A stretch of 29,739 bases of DNA from the NCBI GenBank assembly GCA_963625685.1, contig CAVFTR010000019.1:1-29739 (forward strand), given 5' to 3'. The stretch comes from F23-B02 sp963625685. GTDB taxonomy: Bacteria > Bacillota > Clostridia > Oscillospirales > Oscillospiraceae. Below the pieces are notes generated by a model that made no database searches, was not told where the DNA came from, and saw nothing but the letters and a program-made list of their open reading frames with translations. The number at the start of each line of letters is the position of its first letter. Position 1 is the first letter of the stretch. A program made the translations under genes and the position numbers. Below, piece after piece: positions 6,834-13,408 of the stretch.

Positions 6834-6867
6834 ACAGCGGAAGGTCATGGACCTGCCGCTGTTTTTT
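6834..6867 (+). terminator. Intrinsic terminator (attenuator) of the met-transport operon
   Basis: ACAGCGG (6834-6840) pairs with CCGCTGT (6856-6862), and AGGTC (6842-6846) with GACCT (6850-6854), with one A-G mismatch and an ATG loop. A T-run to 6867 follows. It lies 24 nt after the leader-peptide stop and before metQ, so transcription of the operon must read through it. Confidence 0.88.
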
Positions 6868-6906
6868 GTTATCCGCGATATTTCGAGCTGAAAGGAGATG
6901 TGCCGT

Positions 6907-6996
6907 ATGAAGTGGCAGATAAAGCGAATGTGTCCCCGGGACACAGAGGATATTATCAGCAGCACAGACCACCGAAAACACATCAAAAACTTTTAA
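6907..6996 (+). CDS. Small ORF of 29 residues between attenuator and metQ
   Basis: The ATG at 6907 follows a strong AAAGGAG site (6891-6897). The product starts MKWQIKRMCPRD and ends in a basic, His-rich stretch. Its TAA (6994-6996) is embedded in the Shine-Dalgarno site of metQ (AAGGAG, 6995-7000), suggesting translational coupling. A GTGTCC/GGACAC hairpin lies within the ORF (6930-6944). Translation is plausible but unproven, and no family is recognised. Confidence 0.4.
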   Translation: MKWQIKRMCPRDTEDIISSTDHRKHIKNF

Positions 6997-7009
6997 GGAG
7001 AAAAACAAA

Positions 7010-7897
7010 ATGAAAAGCTTCACCAAAATAATCGCACTCGCGCTTGCAATAGTTCTCGTATTCAGCCTCGCGGCCTGCTCCAAGAACGGCGGCGATACCG
7101 ACACAGCCGACGACAGCTCCAAGGTCATCAAGATCGCGGTCCCCAACGACACCACCAACGAGGCGCGCGCCCTGCTCCTGCTCCAGGAGGCCGGCATCAT
7201 CACGCTCAAGGCCGGCGCGGGCATCACCGCCACCAAGAACGACATCGTCGATAACCCCTACAACGTCGAGATCGTCGAGGCCGAGGCCGCAGCGATCCCC
7301 CAGCTCCTGCCCGACGTCGACTACGCGGTCATCAACAGCAACTACGCGATAAACGCGGGCCTCAACCCCGTTAAGGACTCCCTGACCAAGGAGGGCTCCT
7401 CCTCGGCATACTCCAACATCCTCGCGGTCAAGCAGGGCAATGAAAGCACCGACGCCGTCAAGGCGCTCAAGGCGGCTCTCGAGAGCAAGCAGGTAGCGGA
7501 CTTCATCGAGGAGAAATACTCCGGCTCCGTCGTCTCCGTGGTCGAGAGCCTCACCGACGGCTACGACAGCTCCGTCGATTACGCGGCACTGGCAGGCACG
7601 ACCATCTCCGTCGCGGCCTCCGTTACCCCGCACGCCGAGATCCTCGAGGTCGCAAAGGAGATCCTCGCAGAGAAGGACATCACCCTCGATATCCAGACCT
7701 ACAGCGACTACGTCATCCCCAACAACGTCGTCGAGGACGGCACCGTCCTGGCAAACTACTTCCAGCACACCCCCTATCTCGATGACTTCAACGCCGAAAA
7801 CGGCACCCACATCGTCTCCGTGGCGGCCATCCACGTCGAGCCCATGGGCCTGTACGGCGGCACCCAGACCACTCTGGACGCAGTGAGCGGCAAGTAA
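7010..7897 (+). CDS. metQ: MetQ/NlpA-family lipoprotein, circularly permuted
   Basis: This is the substrate-binding lipoprotein of a methionine-type ABC importer. Residues 1-22 are a lipoprotein signal ending in the lipobox LAAC (Cys23). The two halves of the family are in reversed order. Residues 38-175 match the usual C-terminal half: IAVPNDTTNEARALLLLQ, AVINSNYAINAGLNP, then FIEEKYSGSVV. Residues about 196-295 match the usual N-terminal half: VTPHAEILEVAKEIL, YSDYVIPNNV, LANYFQHTPYLDDF, HVEPMGLY. In standard MetQ, PHAEILE comes just after the lipobox and EPMGLY precedes the PNDPTNE block. The new termini therefore fall in the EPMGLY-to-PND linker, and the old termini are joined by residues about 177-195. 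ATG 7010 has AAGGAG upstream. Codon use matches the neighbours. Confidence 0.9.
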   Translation: MKSFTKIIALALAIVLVFSLAACSKNGGDTDTADDSSKVIKIAVPNDTTNEARALLLLQEAGIITLKAGAGITATKNDIVDNPYNVEIVEAEAAAIPQLLPDVDYAVINSNYAINAGLNPVKDSLTKEGSSSAYSNILAVKQGNESTDAVKALKAALESKQVADFIEEKYSGSVVSVVESLTDGYDSSVDYAALAGTTISVAASVTPHAEILEVAKEILAEKDITLDIQTYSDYVIPNNVVEDGTVLANYFQHTPYLDDFNAENGTHIVSVAAIHVEPMGLYGGTQTTLDAVSGK

Positions 7898-7925
7898 TTC
7901 AGGAAGCCGGAAAGGGAGACGTAAA

Positions 7926-8933
7926 TTGATAGAACTTAAAAACGTAAGCAAGACCTTTGACTCCGGAACGGGAGAGGTGGACGCGCTCAAAAACGTCTCC
8001 CTGAGCATTCAGGACGGCGACATATACGGCATAATCGGCATGTCCGGCGCGGGCAAGAGCACGCTGGTAAGATGCATAAACCTGCTGGAAAAGCCGTCGA
8101 GCGGCGAGATAATCGTAAACGGCGAGCGGCTCGACACCATGAGTCCGGCGCAGCTTCGCGCGGCGCGGCGCAGCATAACGATGATATTCCAGCACTTTAA
8201 CCTGCTGATGCAGCGCAGCTGTCTTAAAAACGTGTGCTTTCCGATGGAGCTCGCGGGAGTCAAAAGGGCCGACGCGGAAAAGCGCGCAAGAGAGCTTTTG
8301 GAGCTCGTCGGCCTGCCGGACAAGGCAAACGCCTATCCCGCGCAGCTCTCGGGCGGTCAGCAGCAGCGCGTTGCCATAGCCCGCGCCCTTGCGACGGAGC
8401 CCCGCGTCCTGCTCTGCGACGAGGCGACCAGCGCCCTCGACCCGAAGACGACCCGCCAGATACTCAAGCTCATCAAGGACATAAACGCAAAGCTCGGCAT
8501 AACGGTGGTCATCATAACCCATCAGATGAGCGTCGTTAAGGAGGTCTGCGATCACGTGGCCATCCTCGACGACGGAGAGGTCGCCGAGGAGGGACTTGTA
8601 GCGGCGGTGTTCGCGGCGCCGAGGTCCCCGGCCGGACGCAGGCTCGTGTTTCCCGGCGGCGTGGACGAGATGGTCTCCGACCCCAGGACCGAGCGCCGCG
8701 TGAGGCTCATCTTCCGCGACAGCCGGACGACCGCGATACCTCTCGTCGCGCGCCTGGCCTCGGAGGAGGGCATCTTCTGCAACGTCATCTCCGCCTCGAC
8801 GCAGAAGCTGTCCGAGGAGGTCTACGGCAGCCTGCTCATAGGCATACCCAGCGCGCAGTACGAGCATGCGCTCAGATTCATCGCATCGGTAGCGAACGTC
8901 ACGGCAGAGGAGGTCGACGGCAATGTACAGTGA
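7926..8933 (+). CDS. metN: Methionine ABC transporter ATP-binding protein MetN
   Basis: Cytoplasmic ATPase of the importer, 335 residues, starting at TTG 7926 behind a GGGAG site. Walker A is GMSGAGKST (38-46), the Q-loop lies in MIFQHFNLL (near 86-94), the signature is LSGGQQQR (141-148), Walker B is VLLCDEA (161-167) and the H-loop is ITHQ (His199). The C-terminal part (about 255-330) has the length and position of the NIL domain, which binds methionine and gives transinhibition in MetN proteins. It is degenerate enough that I did not verify its ligand residues. The gene follows metQ by 28 bp and overlaps metI by 11 bp. Confidence 0.93.
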   Translation: MIELKNVSKTFDSGTGEVDALKNVSLSIQDGDIYGIIGMSGAGKSTLVRCINLLEKPSSGEIIVNGERLDTMSPAQLRAARRSITMIFQHFNLLMQRSCLKNVCFPMELAGVKRADAEKRARELLELVGLPDKANAYPAQLSGGQQQRVAIARALATEPRVLLCDEATSALDPKTTRQILKLIKDINAKLGITVVIITHQMSVVKEVCDHVAILDDGEVAEEGLVAAVFAAPRSPAGRRLVFPGGVDEMVSDPRTERRVRLIFRDSRTTAIPLVARLASEEGIFCNVISASTQKLSEEVYGSLLIGIPSAQYEHALRFIASVANVTAEEVDGNVQ

Positions 8934-9621
8934 TCTTTTTTCCCAGAGCTCGATACAGGGTCTGCTCGATATCCTGCCGACCTTCCCCACGGCGCTGTGG
9001 GAGACCTTTTACGTCACGGTATTCAGCACCGCGCTTTCTCTCGTGATAGGTCTGCCGCTCGGCGTTCTGCTGGTCGCCGGCGAAAAGGACGGCGTGCTGC
9101 CGCTTCCGGGCTGGCTCATGCGCCTTCTGAACGTTATAATAAACCTTCTGCGCTCGATACCCTTCCTTATATTAATGATCATGGTCCTGCCTCTCTCCCG
9201 CGCGCTCATAGGCACGGCCGTCGGCACGACGGCGACGATAGTTCCTCTTGTCGCGGCGGCCTTCCCCTTCGTGGCAAGGCTCGTCGAGAGCAGCCTGCGC
9301 GAGCTCGACGGCAACATCATCGAGGCCGCGCAGAGCATGGGCGCGTCGCCCGTGCAGATAATCTGCAAGGTCATGATCCCCGAGAGCGTGCCCTCGCTTA
9401 TCCAGAACGTCACCATCGCCCTGACCACCATCCTCAGCTACTCGGCCATGAGCGGCATCATCGGCGGCGGCGGCCTCGGCAAGATAGCCATCGACTACGG
9501 CTATTACCGCTACAAGTACCTGATCATGGTCGTCGCGGTCATTCTGCTGATCCTGCTGGTGCAGGTCTTCCAGAGCCTCGGCACCTATCTTGCGAAAAAA
9601 TGCGACAAACGATTGAAATAG
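8923..9621 (+). CDS. metI: Methionine ABC transporter permease MetI
   Basis: Permease of 232 residues with about five membrane segments: roughly 25-46, 64-90, 92-120, 158-182 and 196-218. The ABC-permease EAA loop, EAAQSMGASPVQIICKVMIPES, is near 145-166 and contacts MetN. The N-terminal LPTFPTALWETFYVT stretch is typical of MetI. The ATG overlaps the end of metN, so the two are probably translationally coupled. It is the last gene of the metQNI operon and is followed by a strong hairpin and a repeat element. Confidence 0.93.
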   Translation: MYSDLFSQSSIQGLLDILPTFPTALWETFYVTVFSTALSLVIGLPLGVLLVAGEKDGVLPLPGWLMRLLNVIINLLRSIPFLILMIMVLPLSRALIGTAVGTTATIVPLVAAAFPFVARLVESSLRELDGNIIEAAQSMGASPVQIICKVMIPESVPSLIQNVTIALTTILSYSAMSGIIGGGGLGKIAIDYGYYRYKYLIMVVAVILLILLVQVFQSLGTYLAKKCDKRLK

Positions 9622-9629
9622 AATATATA

Positions 9630-9661
9630 GTAAGAGCCGCACCCAATGGTGCGGCTCTTAC
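9630..9661. repeat. Perfect 14-bp-stem hairpin, left copy
   Basis: GTAAGAGCCGCACC (9630-9643), CAAT loop, GGTGCGGCTCTTAC (9648-9661). The same hairpin, with one loop base changed (CAAC), is at 9885-9916. It lies 8 bp after metI, where a terminator is expected, but has no T-run. Confidence 0.85.
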
Positions 9662-9667
9662 CCAGGC

Positions 9668-9878
9668 TGTCAAAAAAACCTACGCCGCTGCGTAGAGATA
9701 TCCGCGCAGCGGGGGAGCTCGAGGGGGCAAGGCCAGCCTCGAGTTGGATCATAGCCATCAAAAACGCCTGAGCTATCAGGCTTTTTGACGAGCGTAGCGA
9801 GATTTTTTGTGAAGCTTGAGCTTCACAAAAAATGTGGCGTTTTTGAAGCGTGCAAAAAAGTCGCAGACTTTTTTGACA
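9668..9878 (+). repeat. MITE-like or structured element, copy 1
   Basis: Ends are perfect 10-bp inverted repeats, TGTCAAAAAA (9668-9677) and TTTTTTGACA (9869-9878). Internal features are CGCTGCG...CGCAGCG, a stem with the loop GGGGGCAAGGCC, a GCCTGA-GCTA-TCAGGC hairpin with T-run (9766-9786), and a 13-bp stem TTTTTTGTGAAGC/GCTTCACAAAAAA (9803-9832). Copy 2 is at 18491-18694. No ORF of note lies inside. The 9766-9786 hairpin could terminate both metI and the convergent gene. Confidence 0.75.
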
Positions 9879-9884
9879 CGCTGA

Positions 9885-9916
9885 GTAAGAGCCGCACCCA
9901 ACGGTGCGGCTCTTAC
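9885..9916. repeat. Perfect 14-bp-stem hairpin, right copy
   Basis: Identical to 9630-9661 except for one loop base. It lies 10 bp beyond the stop codon of the minus-strand flavodoxin-ferredoxin gene. The two copies form a direct repeat of about 34 bp around the element. Confidence 0.85.
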
Positions 9917-9925
9917 CATATTAAA

Positions 9926-10672
9926 TTACGGATGCGTGTACTGCCCGTGCTTTTTCGTGCTCCTGCCGTACTGGATGGCAAATTTGGGGCAGTGGTGCAG
10001 GCAGGACAGGCACATGACGCACTGCTCCTTTACCCAGACGGGGCGCTTGTCCCTTATCTCGATGGCGGAAACGGGGCAGCCCCTCGCGCACAGGCCGCAG
10101 CCGATGCAGCTGTCCTCGACGGAAAAGTGCTCCGTGCGGCGCATGCGCCCGTATTCAAGCGAGTGTACCGCCCGCGCAAGAGGCAGGGGCATTTTTCTTT
10201 CCATGAAATCGCCCCGCTCGCGCCGCGATATCATTTCGATGAGCCTGTCTATCTGTCCCTCGGCGGCCTCGTTTATGCGCCGGACCCTGTCCTTGTCGCT
10301 CAGGTCGAATATGGGCGTCCAGGTGTCCGGCATTTTCACGCTGAAAAAGGCCGAAAAGCTCAGGCCGGAGCCCTCCAGGGCCTCGGCGGCAAAGCGTCCG
10401 GTCTGCCCCGGAGTCGTGCCGTAGCTTGCGATGAAGTAAAGGTAGCCGGGCGCCGCCTTGAGCTCGAGCCTTTCGAGAAACTCGCGCACGATAACAGGCA
10501 GGCCCCAGGAATAGGTGGGGCTTACGATGCCGAGCGTTTCGTATCCGCCGTCAAAGGAAAAGCTCCCGCTGCGCACGAGCTCCGTTATCGACAGCGCCTC
10601 ATCGCCGAGAGACTCCGCGATGCGCCGCGCGATGTGCCGGCAGTTGCCGGTGGCCGAAAAATAAAATATCAT
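9926..10672 (-). CDS. Flavodoxin-ferredoxin fusion (EFR1-family ferrodoxin)
   Basis: Predicted cytoplasmic electron carrier of 248 residues. The N-terminal part (about 1-150) is flavodoxin-like, with the FMN phosphate loop FSATGNCRHIA near residues 5-15 and PTYSWGLP near 52-59. The C-terminal part has two [4Fe-4S] motifs, CIGCGLCARGCP (near 188-199) and CVMCLSCLHHCP (near 217-228). This matches the EFR1 family of flavodoxin-ferredoxins. The ATG at 10672 follows a GGAGGTG site. The gene is monocistronic and divergent from the YhgE operon. Its redox partner is unknown. Confidence 0.88.
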   Translation of the reverse strand: MIFYFSATGNCRHIARRIAESLGDEALSITELVRSGSFSFDGGYETLGIVSPTYSWGLPVIVREFLERLELKAAPGYLYFIASYGTTPGQTGRFAAEALEGSGLSFSAFFSVKMPDTWTPIFDLSDKDRVRRINEAAEGQIDRLIEMISRRERGDFMERKMPLPLARAVHSLEYGRMRRTEHFSVEDSCIGCGLCARGCPVSAIEIRDKRPVWVKEQCVMCLSCLHHCPKFAIQYGRSTKKHGQYTHP

Positions 10673-10690
10673 CGTACACCTCCGAAAAAA

Positions 10691-10719
10691 TTGGACTGCT
10701 GCAATATTTATGGTATAAT
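10691..10719 (+). promoter_or_regulatory. Probable sigmaA promoter of the YhgE/Pip operon
   Basis: TTGGAC (10691-10696), a 17-bp spacer and perfect TATAAT (10714-10719), giving a leader of about 175 nt. No convincing structured element was seen in 10726-10890. Confidence 0.65.
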
Positions 10720-10899
10720 TATAAAATTAAGCAGGACAAAAAGCAAGAGGCAAAGCTCCGGCGGCATATCAGGGGCGCAAAATCAGGCAAACAGGCTCAA
10801 ATGTCCGGAATTTAGGCCGATAGCTGATATTGTCCATGTTAAAGAAAGTTATTTTAGTGTAAGTTTAATTTGACTACGAGTCGATACAAGGGTGGTAAA

Positions 10900-13017
10900 A
10901 TGAAGAATACGTTCAGAATATTCTTTTCCGACATCAGGAGCCTTTCAAGGCACTTCTTTGCGGTCGCCGTCATGATCGCGATCATGATCCTGCCGGCGCT
11001 GTACGCCTGGGTCAACATCTACGCAAACTCCGACCCCTACGGGAACACGGGCAATATAAGCATTGCCGTGGCCTCCGACGATAAGGGCTACGAGGGCGAG
11101 AACAAGGGCGAGACGATCATGGAGGGCCTTAAGGACAACACCTCGATAAACTGGGTGTTCACCGGCAGCACCGAGAAGGCCAGAGAGGGCGTGGACAGCG
11201 GCAGATACTACGCCGCCATCCTCATCGGCGAAAACTTCAGCCGCAACATGTACGACCTCAAAAGCGCCCTCACGGACGACGAGAGCACCATTACATACTA
11301 CGTAAACGCCAAGACCAACGCCATCGCGACGAAGATAACCGACACCGCGGCGGAGACAGTCAGGCAGAACATCCAGGTCGAGTACCTGAAGGTCCTGTTC
11401 CAGACCGTTTTCACCACAGGTCAGGAGATAAGCGAGGACATAGACGGACAGCAGGCGGCCGACGCCGTCATCTCGCAGCTGACCGATCTCAGCAGCAGCC
11501 TGCGGCAGTACAGCGCCTCGATAGGCCGCTTTGTCGACAACAGCTCGTCGATATCCTATGTCCTGTCCGGCATAGGCAGCTCCTCGGCAAACGCCTCGGC
11601 GGCACTCTCCGGCGCGCAGTCGACCCTCAGCTCCGCGACGGCCGCCGTACAGAACGCGCAGACGGCGATAGACCAGCTGGCAGAGGGCCTTGACGGCAAG
11701 CTCGCCGAGCTCGAGAGCGATCTGGACGAGCTGACGGCGGCTCTTGAGAAGCTCGCCTCCAGCGAGGTCATAAACGGCGGCATCGAGCTGCACAATCAGA
11801 TGGTCGACGCGGCAAAGAGCGCGGCGTCGAGGCTTCAGACGCATCTTGAGGCCCTGCGCGCCCTGCTTCCGGAAAACAGCGCCCTTGCCGGCACCTCCTA
11901 CGTCGCCAACACCCTCGACGCGCTCATAGAGCGCACAAAGCAGACGCAGACCCAGCTTGAGCTGCTGCGCGACGACGCGAGCTTTGCAGAGGATGCGGCG
12001 AGGATAACGGGAGCGTGCACGGACACGGTCTCGCTCATGCGCTCGATGATAACGGGCGAGCTCAAGACCGGCATAGACCTCATGCTCTCGAACCTCTCGA
12101 GCACCATGAACATGATGGGCCCGCTGATAAACAGCCTGGGCATCACCCTTGACGATATAGCCCCCGTCGTATCCTCGGCGGGAGATACGCTCAAATACGT
12201 CTCCTCGTCCATGACGAGGCTGCAGTCGCTCATGGAGCGCGTGGCGGACTCCTGCGACGAGCTGCTTGTGAAGATAAACGAGGGCACGGCCGACGAGAGG
12301 CTGCAGACGCTCATAACCGTGCTCAACGGCAACGCCGAGAAATACGCCGAGTTCCTGTCGGAGCCGGTAAAGGTCTCCGAGGAGGTCATATACCCCACCG
12401 CGAGCTACGGCGACGCGATGACGCCCTTCTACTCCGTGCTGGCCATCTGGGTCGGCGGCGTCATACTCGTCGCGATACTCAAGGTCGAGGCCGAGCCCAG
12501 GGGACTGCGCAATGTCACCGAGGGACAGAAATACTGGGGCAAGTTCCTGCTGTTTTTCTTCTCGGGGCAGATACAGGCCGCCGTCATAGTGCTCGGAGAC
12601 CTGTATATCCTCAACTGCCAGTGTGAAAATCCGCTGCTGTTCTGGGCGGCGGCCGCGGTCACGAGCTTCGTGTTCGTCGCGGTCATATACTCGCTGGCGC
12701 TGGCCTTCGGCGATATCGGCAAGGCCATCGTCGTCGTGATCATGGTCGTGCAGATAGCCGGCTCCTCGGGCTCGTACCCGATAGAGATACTGCCCGACAT
12801 ATTCAGCAAGATATATCTTTTCTTCCCCTTCCCCTATGCGATAAACGCGATGCGCGAGGCGATCTTCGGCATGTATCACTGGGATTACCTCATATATCTG
12901 GGCGAGCTCATGCTCTTTGCCGTGGCCGGCATAGCCATAGGCCTTGTCGTGCGCAGGCCCTTTATAAAAATGAACCGTTTCGTCGAGGACGAGATGGAGA
13001 AATCGGGGGTGCTGTGA
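10900..13017 (+). CDS. YhgE/Pip-family membrane protein (first paralog)
   Basis: Protein of 705 residues. ATG 10900 is preferred over an in-frame TTG at 10870 because ACAAGGGTGG lies just upstream. One N-terminal membrane segment (about 18-36, ending PALYAWVNIYANSDPYGNTG) is diagnostic of the YhgE/Pip family. A long extracytoplasmic region (about 40-510) follows, rich in Ser/Ala/Leu with coiled-coil-like stretches. About five C-terminal segments resemble ABC-2 permeases (PFYSVLAIWVGGVIL near 515, then GSSGSYPIEILPDIF, PFPYAINAMREAIFGMY). Relatives include the lactococcal phage infection protein and the type VII secretion protein EsaA. The substrate is unknown. It is the first gene of a tightly packed four-gene operon. 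Confidence 0.88.
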   Translation: MKNTFRIFFSDIRSLSRHFFAVAVMIAIMILPALYAWVNIYANSDPYGNTGNISIAVASDDKGYEGENKGETIMEGLKDNTSINWVFTGSTEKAREGVDSGRYYAAILIGENFSRNMYDLKSALTDDESTITYYVNAKTNAIATKITDTAAETVRQNIQVEYLKVLFQTVFTTGQEISEDIDGQQAADAVISQLTDLSSSLRQYSASIGRFVDNSSSISYVLSGIGSSSANASAALSGAQSTLSSATAAVQNAQTAIDQLAEGLDGKLAELESDLDELTAALEKLASSEVINGGIELHNQMVDAAKSAASRLQTHLEALRALLPENSALAGTSYVANTLDALIERTKQTQTQLELLRDDASFAEDAARITGACTDTVSLMRSMITGELKTGIDLMLSNLSSTMNMMGPLINSLGITLDDIAPVVSSAGDTLKYVSSSMTRLQSLMERVADSCDELLVKINEGTADERLQTLITVLNGNAEKYAEFLSEPVKVSEEVIYPTASYGDAMTPFYSVLAIWVGGVILVAILKVEAEPRGLRNVTEGQKYWGKFLLFFFSGQIQAAVIVLGDLYILNCQCENPLLFWAAAAVTSFVFVAVIYSLALAFGDIGKAIVVVIMVVQIAGSSGSYPIEILPDIFSKIYLFFPFPYAINAMREAIFGMYHWDYLIYLGELMLFAVAGIAIGLVVRRPFIKMNRFVEDEMEKSGVL

Positions 13018-13018
13018 T

Positions 13019-13408
13019 ATGGTCAAAAAGCTCAATGTCCGCGTCAGGGAAAGCAGCACCGACGTTCTCTACGGCAAGCTGCTGATGTATGCAGAGCAGG
13101 TGCATCAGAACAACAAGCGCCGCATAAGAAACGGGCTTATAAGCCTTATAATAATCCCGATAGTGCTCATTGCCGTCCTCCTGCTGACCGACAGCTCGCG
13201 CATAGTCTTCCTTATCATATGGATAGCCTGCATGTTCGTCGTCGCGGCCTTCCTGCTGTTCGTCGCCTACTCGGACTGGACGCTGCAGGCTACGATAAAC
13301 GAGCTTTCGCGCGACGAGCTCGGCGAGATGGACAGCCTCATAAGCGTAAAACCGCCGCGCCGCGGCCTGAAGCTTCTCAAAAAGCTTGAAGAGGAGGTGA
13401 CGAAGTGA
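13019..13408 (+). CDS. Small two-TM membrane protein between YhgE paralogs
   Basis: The 129-residue protein has two adjacent hydrophobic segments (about 38-58 and 62-84). They are flanked by a basic N-terminal region (KNVRVRE-like start, then NNKRRIRN) and a charged C-terminal tail (LKLLKKLEEEVTK). The ATG lies one base after the stop of the upstream gene, and its own TGA overlaps the GTG start of the next (GTGA). I do not recognise the family. The position suggests an accessory subunit of a complex formed by the two YhgE proteins. Confidence 0.8.
   Translation: MVKKLNVRVRESSTDVLYGKLLMYAEQVHQNNKRRIRNGLISLIIIPIVLIAVLLLTDSSRIVFLIIWIACMFVVAAFLLFVAYSDWTLQATINELSRDELGEMDSLISVKPPRRGLKLLKKLEEEVTK

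Noticed and set aside
6651..7009. S-box (SAM-I) or Met T-box riboswitch ahead of metQ
   Set aside because: I looked for the conserved S-box core and the T-box AGGGTGGNACCGCG and saw neither; the leader-peptide layout explains the region better.
9630..9661. Canonical intrinsic terminator for metI
   Set aside because: The stem is very strong but no T-run follows on either strand, so I list it as a hairpin repeat; 9766-9786 is a better terminator candidate.
10945..13059. A 704-codon open frame antisense to the first YhgE gene
   Set aside because: It has no family motifs and is highly His/Arg/Val-rich. The sense frame has clear YhgE signatures, so this is a GC-rich shadow.
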